13,836 nt of DNA, taken from assembly GCA_937924555.1 (NCBI GenBank), contig CALDSN010000107.1, positions 1 through 13,836 on the forward strand, read 5' to 3'. Position 1 is the stretch's first letter. Every line of letters begins with the position of its first letter. Below are positions 7,343-13,836 of the stretch, one piece after another. The position numbers were made by a program, and so were the translations under genes. The DNA is from an uncultured bacterium (GTDB taxonomy: Bacteria; Cloacimonadota; Cloacimonadia; Cloacimonadales; Cloacimonadaceae). The notes below the pieces were generated by a model that saw nothing but the letters and a program-made list of their open reading frames with translations, ran no database searches and was not told where the DNA came from.

Positions 7343-7470
7343 TCTATTGCCCATCTCTTATATTTCTAATCATTCTCTTATAATCCTCTAATCATTCCCT
7401 AATCAGATTAGAGAATCACTATAGCATAACATATGGACAACTCATTATCATATACATGGAGTTAAGAGGA

Positions 7471-7486
7471 AAATTCTCGAGAATTT
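7471..7486. repeat. 16-bp perfect palindrome with adjacent 10-bp tandem repeat
   Basis: AAATTCTCGAGAATTT is a perfect 16-bp palindrome with no loop, typical in form of a dimeric regulator site. Six base pairs away AATACCTGA occurs twice (7492-7500 and 7502-7510), a spacing of one helical turn. No regulator can be named. The nearest gene in the right direction is gyrB, more than 650 bp away, so the target is unclear. Confidence 0.5.
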
Positions 7487-7542
7487 CTTAGAATACCTGA
7501 TAATACCTGAAGGAGAGTATCTTTTCTATAATACAGTAAGGT

Positions 7543-7580
7543 GGGGAAAAAAGAAAGGGCTTACCGTTGTGGCAAGCCCT
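7543..7580 (-). terminator. intrinsic terminator of the surface-protein operon
   Basis: On the - strand, 24 bp after the stop of the PorE-like gene, AGGGCTTGCC and GGTAAGCCCT form a 10-bp stem (including one G-U pair) closed by a 5-nt loop ACAAC (7556-7580), followed by TTCTTTTTT (7547-7555). The U-tract and the G-U pair fix the orientation as - strand; on the + strand the same position is an A-C mismatch. Confidence 0.92.
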
Positions 7581-7604
7581 GTGATGTTTTATTTCTAAAT
7601 TAGC

Positions 7605-9530
7605 CTATTGAAGTACCTTTACTTCCACTCGTCTATTTTGCTGTCTTTCCTTGAGCGTTTTATTACCATTCAGAGGCTTGGTTTCTCCATAACCCTCGGA
7701 TGTGAGACGAGTTGCTTCTACACCTTTTGTCACCAGGTAATCCACAATGGTCTTGGCTCTGCGTTTGGATAGTTCCAGGTTATAGCTATCCTTGCCGATG
7801 TCGCAAGTGTGACCGGATATCTCAATCTTGATTTCCGGATTGGAGAGCATGGTAACTACAATCTCATCGACGATGGGCAGGGATTCCGGCTTAAGAGAGG
7901 CTTTGTCGAAATCGAAGAGGATGTTCTGGAATACGAACACTTTCTTCACTTCCAGAGCTTTCAAGGTAAGATTCAACGAAACAGGGCTTCCATCCTTGGG
8001 AACTGAAAGCTCCTCAGTATGGAGCATATAGCCCTCTTTGTTAACAATAACTTGGTAAGTATCGGCAATGGGGAGCTTGATATTGTAATAGCCCTTGTCG
8101 TCCGTTGTAACCACATCCTTAAATGTCTTACCATCAACGACAGTATTGAACTCCAGCTCTGCTCCGGCAATGGCATTGCCTTTTTCGTCGGCTAACCTAC
8201 CAAAGACTGTGAAGAATTCAGGAGTAATCACGATGGGAGCTTCTGGAAGCTCTTCGGGAGTAACAATCTCACCATTATCTGTAACAACAGCAACCACTTC
8301 ACCCTCGGGATTAAGGATAACATCACCATCAGCACCAACAGTCACCAAAGTTTTCTCTCCTGTCGAAGGATCTGTAACGATGTATGAAGCAGGTATAGTG
8401 AATGTGAGGTTGAGAGTATATAGCTTTTCAAAGCCATCGGCTTTTCTGTCCGAGCTAATCAGAGCTTCATTGCTGTTGGCAATCTTAAAGAAATGCCTGT
8501 CGTTGCGGATGGTGTTAACCGGTAAACCCAGGTTATCGGGGTCACTCCAGTTTTGCCATCCTTTGCCAATTCGAACTGCCCGGAAGATATCAAATCCACC
8601 GAAACCTGGGTGTTTATCCGAGGCAAAGAAAAGGGTTCTTCCATCGGCATCCAAGAAAGGTGTTTGTTCGCTTCCGGAAGTATTGATTTGTGGACCAAGG
8701 TTAACCGGTGTTCCCCACACTCCGTTCTCTTTGATGCTGAGGTAGATATCGAATTCGCCATAACCACCATCTCTTGAGGAAGAGAAGAACATCAGGGAAT
8801 CACGCCACACCATGGGGTGCGCTTCCACTTGAGGAGAGTTTAAAGCATCGATGGCAATGGGCTCCTGCCATTTACCATCAAATGTGGAGTAGTAGATATC
8901 TCCATCAACCTGGTTACGCTTGAAGTTACCAAAGATATAGGCAGTTCTTCCATCTGTGGAGAATGAACCAATGGCTTCGTTTTTATCGGTATTCAGTTCA
9001 TCCACAGGGTAAGGTCGTCCCCAACCCGTGGCAAGTCTTTCCGCGCGCCAGATGTTCTCTTTCTCAAAACGCGTGGGTGCCATGGATGTGAACCACATAT
9101 ACTTGCCATCAGGAGTCATCAGCGAGCCATAATCAGAGTTACGGCTGCCAATGTAGGAAGGCATGCTGCGCCAGGAAATGCTGTCAAATATGCTATCCTG
9201 GCGGTTAATAATCCTAAGATAGTCTTGGGCTTCTTCTCTGTTCTTGGTATCGTTGGTGGCAAGATATTTATCGAACCACTGCAAGGCTTGAGCAGTATCC
9301 GACACAGCAATATTAAGTTTCCCAAGCCAAAAAAGATACTCAGGACGGCTTCCCTCGGCAGCTTTATTGGCTGCAAGGAAATCTCTGATTGCTGCGGCAT
9401 AGTCTCCCCGTTGGTAATATTCGGTTCCGCTAATGGCATAGCGTTCACCTTTCAATCCAAGAGCAGCCAGCAAAGGCAGGCAGAGAATCAAGAGAAACGC
9501 TATTATTATAACCGATCTTATCTTATACAT
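7605..9530 (-). CDS. PorE-like OmpA-family protein (TPR, beta-propeller, regulatory-like domain, OmpA C-terminal)
   Basis: 641 residues. Signal peptide 1-22 (hydrophobic core, likely cut near LLA-ALG; Cys17 is not in a lipobox). Domains in order: TPR-like helices about 30-110; a WD40/PD40-type propeller about 125-375 with repeated blades such as DGRTAYIFG, DSLMFFSSSRDGGYGEFDIYL and DGRTLFFASDKHPGFGGFDI; a linker rich in Val, Gly and Glu; a carboxypeptidase-regulatory-like beta-sandwich 436-525; and an OmpA-like peptidoglycan-binding domain 530-641 (ILFDFDKASLKPES, ISGHTCDIG, NLELSKRRAKTIVDYL). This four-part order matches PorE, the protein that links the Bacteroidota type IX secretion outer-membrane complex to peptidoglycan. 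The Asp that normally follows GHT is Cys576. Last gene of the operon: GGAGGAG (9537-9543) sits 6 bp before the start, and the gap to the barrel gene is 14 bp. The architecture is firm; T9SS membership is inferred. Confidence 0.85.
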   Translation of the reverse strand: MYKIRSVIIIAFLLILCLPLLAALGLKGERYAISGTEYYQRGDYAAAIRDFLAANKAAEGSRPEYLFWLGKLNIAVSDTAQALQWFDKYLATNDTKNREEAQDYLRIINRQDSIFDSISWRSMPSYIGSRNSDYGSLMTPDGKYMWFTSMAPTRFEKENIWRAERLATGWGRPYPVDELNTDKNEAIGSFSTDGRTAYIFGNFKRNQVDGDIYYSTFDGKWQEPIAIDALNSPQVEAHPMVWRDSLMFFSSSRDGGYGEFDIYLSIKENGVWGTPVNLGPQINTSGSEQTPFLDADGRTLFFASDKHPGFGGFDIFRAVRIGKGWQNWSDPDNLGLPVNTIRNDRHFFKIANSNEALISSDRKADGFEKLYTLNLTFTIPASYIVTDPSTGEKTLVTVGADGDVILNPEGEVVAVVTDNGEIVTPEELPEAPIVITPEFFTVFGRLADEKGNAIAGAELEFNTVVDGKTFKDVVTTDDKGYYNIKLPIADTYQVIVNKEGYMLHTEELSVPKDGSPVSLNLTLKALEVKKVFVFQNILFDFDKASLKPESLPIVDEIVVTMLSNPEIKIEISGHTCDIGKDSYNLELSKRRAKTIVDYLVTKGVEATRLTSEGYGETKPLNGNKTLKERQQNRRVEVKVLQ

Positions 9531-9544
9531 TAGCTTCTCCTCCC

Positions 9545-10525
9545 TCAGAATCTGAGAATCAGAGATATAATATGATCATCGTTAAAGATATCATGGTTAC
9601 CTATGCGGTAAACATAGTCCATTTGGATGTTGCGGAACTTTAAGCCTGCACCGGCAGAGAAGCGGCTTTCAGTATCAAATCCCACCCGCACTCCTGTTTG
9701 GAAGTTCGAGAACACATCTGCCCAAGTGTTCTTTTCTTGCACATTGATAACCGATAGTTTGGAATCTGCTTCCGGGTCACGCCCAATAGATGTCCAATAC
9801 TCTCCACCAAAGGCAATGCCGGGTTTCTCGGATTGTTCCCAAACCAAATCTGCAGCAACGGTAACCCCAATGAATGGATATGCTGTAACACCAGCTTGGA
9901 TTTGATAGGGAATCCTATCATCGGCAAGCGTCCCATATAGGTCGCGGATCATGATTCCGGATTCGATGTATTGGTTAACATCATATTTTGCGCCAAGATC
10001 AAGACCAAACCCTGTTTCCGTCTCGCCATCAAGTGAGGAAAGATAGAACTTTGGGGTTACACCATAGCTCATTTTCTTGTAAGTGTTTGCATAACTAAGG
10101 GCAATATTGTGATCGGCAGTGCTGAAGGTTCCGGTATCGTTGCCATTAACATCAGCTCCTTGGAAATCATCCACAGAAGCCTCAATCCAGTTAAGAGCCA
10201 GCACTCCAAAGCCGAAGCGTTTACCTAATGCAGCGTACTGGTAGTTTCTATCTAAACCCATATTCATGGAATACATAGAAGAGAACTCGATATCTTTCAT
10301 TCCGGTAAGCCCCGCCGGGTTCCAATAAGCAGCGGTTACATCATTAGCTGTAGCTGTGCCGGCTTCTCCCATCGCTATAATGCGCGCACCTATACCCATG
10401 CGGATATAGGTGGCGGCAGAGTTATTCATATCTTCGGCTAACAAGGGAAGCGCAATGAGCAGTATCATTATTAGGATGCTGAGTTTGATCATGCGGGTAG
10501 GTGTTTTTATCATCATAGTTTTCAT
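9545..10525 (-). CDS. PorV/PorQ-family outer-membrane beta-barrel protein
   Basis: About 326 residues from ATG 10525. The signal peptide ends at LPLLA-EDMNN. The mature N-terminus has the family hallmark YIRMGIGARIIAMGEAGTA followed by AAYWNPAGL, seen in PorV/PorQ (UPF0164, FadL-like barrels). The rest is alternating beta-strands and the protein ends in Phe (SLILRF), as expected for a BAM-inserted barrel. In Bacteroidota, PorV carries type IX cargo proteins to the cell-surface attachment complex and PorQ works with the sortase PorU; I cannot tell which subtype this is. It lies between a CTD-tagged cargo gene and a PorE-like gene, with 10-14 bp separations. The frame is open to ATG 10549 inside the upstream gene, but the Shine-Dalgarno at 10532-10537 favours ATG 10525 (or 10528). 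Confidence 0.85.
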   Translation of the reverse strand: MKTMMIKTPTRMIKLSILIMILLIALPLLAEDMNNSAATYIRMGIGARIIAMGEAGTATANDVTAAYWNPAGLTGMKDIEFSSMYSMNMGLDRNYQYAALGKRFGFGVLALNWIEASVDDFQGADVNGNDTGTFSTADHNIALSYANTYKKMSYGVTPKFYLSSLDGETETGFGLDLGAKYDVNQYIESGIMIRDLYGTLADDRIPYQIQAGVTAYPFIGVTVAADLVWEQSEKPGIAFGGEYWTSIGRDPEADSKLSVINVQEKNTWADVFSNFQTGVRVGFDTESRFSAGAGLKFRNIQMDYVYRIGNHDIFNDDHIISLILRF

Positions 10526-10531
10526 CATTGT

Positions 10532-10538
10532 CTCCTTA
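10532..10538 (-). promoter_or_regulatory. ribosome-binding site overlapping upstream stop codon (sets PorV-like start)
   Basis: On the - strand TAAGGAG combines the TAA stop of the surface-protein gene (10536-10538) with an AAGGAG Shine-Dalgarno. It is 6 bp from ATG 10525 and 3 bp from ATG 10528, and lies downstream of ATG 10549, so 10549 cannot be its start. The same TAAGGAG arrangement joins gyrB to gyrA (4908-4914). Confidence 0.75.
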
Positions 10539-13500
10539 TTTAACCGCAATCTTGATTACTTTCTCGAATTGGTTTTGGCTGTCGCTTACAACCACTCTAG
10601 CGAAGTAAGCTCCACGAGCAACTTTTACTCCGGCAGAATTCTTCAGATCCCAAGCAATCTCCACTTTATTGGTGATAGTGCTGGGAACAGATAGAGTCCT
10701 AACCTTCTTACCTGCGAAATCATATATCGACACAGATAACTGTACATTATCGTTTCTACTAAGCACCACTCTAATGGTCGTGCTTGTCTCCGCAGGATTC
10801 GGGAATGCTTTGGAGGTCTCACTAATCACCAAGTTGGGTGAGATTAGCTGTCCATCGTCGATGTTGCTTGGCGGACTCTCCACTCCATCATATACGGCTT
10901 TAACCATGTATTGATAGATGGTGTTGTTAACTATGGCATAATCGTCATAGTAGTAATTGCCACCAATCATATCGTTAACAGGAGCTGAATTAAGAGGTGA
11001 TGCAGAGAAACTGCTTTCGGTAGTTTTCTTGCGATATACATTGAACCCATCAAGTCCACGAGTCACACTAGGCATATTCCACAGGATTCTAATGTGAGTG
11101 TCATATATCTCAGTCCAAACATTAATAGGAGCATGCAGAAGCGTGAAGTTCCCAGTGGTGACATTACTATTAACCCAATTGGTTTTAAATGCTTGGGCTT
11201 TGACAACCCAATCCTGTTGCGCTCCGGCAATGCTGAGTGAATCCTCATATATTGCAGAACTGCTTGTTACATCACTACCGTCCATAGTATATCTAATCAC
11301 CGCTCCGGGGGTTGCACAACTAATGCCGAGTTTAAAATCGGCACCATATACCAGATTACCTGCATGACTAAATATGGGTGCATCCACAGTACCAGTAATG
11401 GTGTAGATTGCACTTAGCGTAGCACTTGGTAACCAGCCGTCGGCAAACCCTTTTATCTTGATCTCGGTAACAGTAGCCATTGGCAAGCTGATGGGAGCTG
11501 TGTAAGCAGGAGAACCAACCGTTGGCTCAGTTCCATCAAGAGTGTAACGAATAGTGACACCGCTGGTCGGAAGAGCAGCGGATGCTATTTCTACACTTTG
11601 TTGCGTGGTGTAAATCCCTGCACTGGGGTTGAAGGAAGGCTCAGTTAAGAGTACCTGACCTGTTACACGATAGGTGGCAGTGATGATATCACTCTCCAGC
11701 CAATTGGTTTTATATGCTTTCGCTTTAACGGTTGTGACAGAGTTTATCGGTAACGATATACTGGGTGTGAGCGCATCAAAGATTGGTGAAGCATCATTTG
11801 GCTCAGTACCATCAGTGGTATAGCGAATGATGGCATCAGTCGGATTGACACTTGCAGTAATTCTTACTTCGGTTGCCTCTGTATAAACCGTTTCGGGAGC
11901 AATACTAAAGTATGTTCCCTCAAACGCAACCTTACCGGTGATATTATAGGCGGCAGTGTAAGTTTCGCTAGGAGTCCAATCGGTTTTGTAAGCCTTAGCT
12001 TTTATCACCGTAATGGTATTTAATCCTAAAGCAATAGGTTGGCTATAAACCGGTGATGCTTCAGTAGGCTCATCCCCATTTACTGTGTAGTGTATCACGG
12101 CACCAAGAGTATTGGTGGTAGTGGAAATCACCACGTTCTGCTCACTAGTATATATAGTTGCAGGATTGGGGGTGAAAACCGTGTTTGTGATAGCTACTTG
12201 ACCTGTAAACAGATAGTTCAGGCTTAGCACGGGGCTTGGCAACCAATCTGCCTTGAAGCCTCTCAACTTTAGATTCAGGGTTGAGTTCAAGGGTGGTGTA
12301 AGCGAGGTAAACAGCGGAGATGTTGCCGTAGGATCGCTACCGTCGGTAGTAAACCTGAGCTGTGCATCGCTTGGGACAAGAGCACCGGTATGACTAATTG
12401 TCTGAGATGATTGATATGTGCCGGCAGTGGGGCTGACCGTTATCCCAGAGATTGAGACTTGACCGGTTATTGTGTAAACAGCCTCATAAGTAGGGCTGGC
12501 AATCCAATCTGTTTTAAAGGACTTAATCTTCAAGGTTGTACTTGTAGCAACAACAATGGGAACCCCGGGTGTGTAAACGGCTGAGCTAACAGAGGGTTCA
12601 CTACCATCAGTTGTGTAATGGATAGTTGCTCCGGAAACAACTGTGGCAGATCCCAAGATTATGCTATTTCCAAGGTTCACATTCTGAGCTGTGTAGTAGG
12701 TACTTGCAGCAGGTGTGAAGCGAGGAGCAGCAATATCCAAGGCACCGGTCATTACATACTGTGCACTAAGCACCGTACTGGGTGTCCAACCAGATAAGAA
12801 TCCACGTACCTTAACTGTAGTTGTTGCATTCATCGGCAACACTATTGCGGTACTGTATGCCGGTGAACTTTCTGTCGGATCGCTTCCGTTGAGAGTATAT
12901 CTCAGGGTAGCACCTGCTGGTACGGTAAGAGTATTTAAGCTCACTGAGGTAGTTGTATTGTAAGTACCCGCAGCAGGTGTAAACATCGGAGTCGACAAAA
13001 CAACTTGACCAGTGAAGATATAGTTTGCGCTGATAACTGCACTGGGTATCCAATTAGTCTTAAATCCTCTGATCTTGATGTTTAACGTAGAGTTCAAAGG
13101 AGGATTTAAGCTGCTAAACAACGGTGATGTTGCAACGGGATCAGTACCATCTGTAGTGTACCTTAACACAGCATCACTTGGTAGCAAAGAACCAGTGGTC
13201 GTGATAGTTTGCAATGTTTGATAGGTACCGGAAGCAGGATTTATAGACACACCGGCAATATTCACTTGTCCGGTGATGGTATAAACCGCGCTGTAAGTAG
13301 GGCTGGATGTCCAACCTGTCTTGAAGGCTTTAACCTTGATCTCCGTAACACTGTTCAATCCCAGAGGGATCGGTTGAGAGTAGATAGGTGAGTTCTCACC
13401 TGGTTCATTCCCATCCGTTGTGTATCTAATGACAGCTCCAAGAGTATTGGTTGTAGTTGAGATAACTACGCTTTGAGCTGTAGTATATACAATTGCAGGA

Positions 13501-13789
13501 TCTGGAGTGAACACAGTCCCAGTTATCTGTACTTGCCCGGTAACATTATATATACCTGTATTAATCGAACTAGGTAACCATCCGTCCTTGAAAGCTCTAG
13601 CACGGATCGTGACTGATTGATTTGCCCCAACAGGAATAGGTTGCGTATATATGGGTGAAGCCTCGTTGGGATCGCTACCGTCTGTTGTATAGCGTACGAT
13701 AGCATCTAACGGCATGGTAACCGTATTAATAACAACCGAGATGGGATTGGTATATTGGTCAGGGCTGGGAGTAAATACTGGGTCTGTCA
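10536..13789 (-). CDS. multi-modular surface protein with CHB_HEX_C-like repeats, FN3 and T9SS type A sorting domain (5' end missing)
   Basis: 1083 residues visible; the N-terminus and signal peptide are lost at the contig end, where sequence runs into adapter. Ten tandem modules of 82-92 residues (11139-13787) each contain a Y-T-(T/L/V/M)-(D/N)-G-(S/T/N/D)-(D/E) turn, usually followed by P and S-P-x-Y/F, then K-A/G-F/Y-K-x-x-W and Y-x-(I/V/F)-T-G. This is the pattern of chitobiase/beta-hexosaminidase C-terminal-like domains. An FN3-like domain follows (about 11138-10836; FNVYRKKTTES and YQYMVKAVYDGVES). The end is a Por-type sorting domain (about 10823-10539): AFPNPAETSTTI, SVSIYDFAGKKVRTL, WDLKNSAG, VARGAYFARVV, terminal KIAVK. 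Such tails direct export by type IX secretion and surface attachment. No catalytic domain is visible; one may lie in the missing part. Role as adhesin or glycan-binding surface protein is inferred. First visible gene of the operon. Confidence 0.9.
11139..13787 (-). repeat. ten tandem ~267-bp coding modules
   Basis: Approximate modules in protein order: 13787-13530, 13529-13263, 13262-13002, 13001-12732, 12731-12456, 12455-12195, 12194-11928, 11927-11652, 11651-11385, 11384-11139. The copies are diverged, but particular pairs are much closer than others: module 2 with 7 (both contain VVISTTTNTLGAVI), 3 with 6 (both contain PPLNSTLN and an FTGQV end), and 4 with 9. The tenth is the most diverged. 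The repeat probably explains why the contig ends here. Confidence 0.88.
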
Positions 13790-13836
13790 AGATCGGAAGA
13801 GCGTCGTGTAGGGAAAGAGTGTAGATCTCGGTGGTC
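13790..13836. other. Illumina sequencing adapter (contamination)
   Basis: The last 47 bases start AGATCGGAAGAGCGTCGTGT and continue through GGGAAAGAGTGTAGATCTCG to GGTGGTC. This is the reverse complement of the Illumina universal (P5-side) adapter. It is not genomic: it interrupts the surface-protein gene, and any start codon or residues placed at or beyond 13790 are artefacts. Confidence 0.98.

Larger units (their letters stand above)
6811..7604. other. 794-bp intergenic region without a clear gene
   Basis: Long AT-rich gap between gyrB and the preceding - strand operon. From gyrB outward it holds the gyrB ribosome-binding site and a candidate promoter; a stretch at about 7070-7145 that looks less AT-rich than its flanks and covers part of a 38-codon - strand ORF (6993-7109); two identical 24-bp direct repeats (7207-7230 and 7319-7342) with a 26-codon ORF between them; a cluster of CTAATC sites (7365-7411); a 16-bp perfect palindrome (7471-7486); a 10-bp tandem repeat (7492-7510); and the terminator of the upstream operon (7543-7580). 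I found no tRNA cloverleaf or recognisable riboswitch. Confidence 0.8.

Noticed and set aside
7527..7532. TATAAT on the + strand as a promoter
   Set aside because: No acceptable -35 at 16-18 bp and no + strand gene downstream; it would run antisense into the PorE-like gene. AT-rich chance match is likely. The same applies to TATAAT at 7379-7384.
10526..10549. Start of the PorV-like gene at ATG 10549
   Set aside because: It lies inside the upstream gene with no Shine-Dalgarno; the AAGGAG at 10532-10537 is downstream of it and correctly placed for 10525.
13788..13790. TTG as start codon of the repeat-rich surface protein
   Set aside because: It is formed at the junction with Illumina adapter; the frame continues through the adapter and a repeat module is already under way, with no signal peptide.

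Overview
The window reads as the end of a metagenomic contig from a Gram-negative member of the FCB group, most plausibly Cloacimonadota or a close relative. The reasons are a PorV/PorQ-type outer-membrane protein, a PorE-like TPR/propeller/OmpA protein, a very long surface protein built from chitobiase-C-terminal-like modules and ending in a Por-type (T9SS type A) sorting domain, and a GyrA with the DGLKPSQRR / GDPPAAMRYTEAR wording. The phylum is inferred from content, not proven. The last 47 bases (13790-13836) are Illumina adapter, not genome.

Layout. Positions 1-1519 (+ strand) hold the 3' part of a MoxR-family AAA+ ATPase gene, overlapping by ATGA with a secreted LVIVD-type beta-propeller protein. 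A 131-bp convergent gap (1520-1650) carries a strong nested inverted repeat. Positions 1651-6810 (- strand) hold gyrB, gyrA and a small putative lipoprotein, in that order of transcription. The 794-bp gap 6811-7604 contains a candidate gyrB promoter, two identical 24-bp direct repeats 112 bp apart, two possible micro-ORFs, several short palindromes and repeats, and the intrinsic terminator of the next operon. Positions 7605-13789 (- strand) hold, in transcription order, the repeat-rich sorted surface protein (5' end missing), the PorV/PorQ-like barrel and the PorE-like protein.

Function. gyrB-gyrA encode both subunits of DNA gyrase. The right-hand operon looks like a type IX-secretion-related surface module: a CTD-tagged cargo, a PorV-like shuttle/receptor barrel and a PorE-like peptidoglycan-anchored protein in one transcription unit with spacings of 7-14 bp. 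The MoxR/propeller pair may be a periplasmic chaperone/assembly unit, but its upstream partners are outside the window.

Points most worth a second look: the compact T9SS-like operon; non-canonical residues at quinolone-contact positions of GyrA (Ser83/Asp87 equivalents are Gln/Pro) and GyrB (Lys447 equivalent is Trp); mosaic duplication among the ten surface modules; the unexplained intergenic repeats; and the adapter at the contig end. I saw no tRNA, rRNA, insertion sequence or true CRISPR array.
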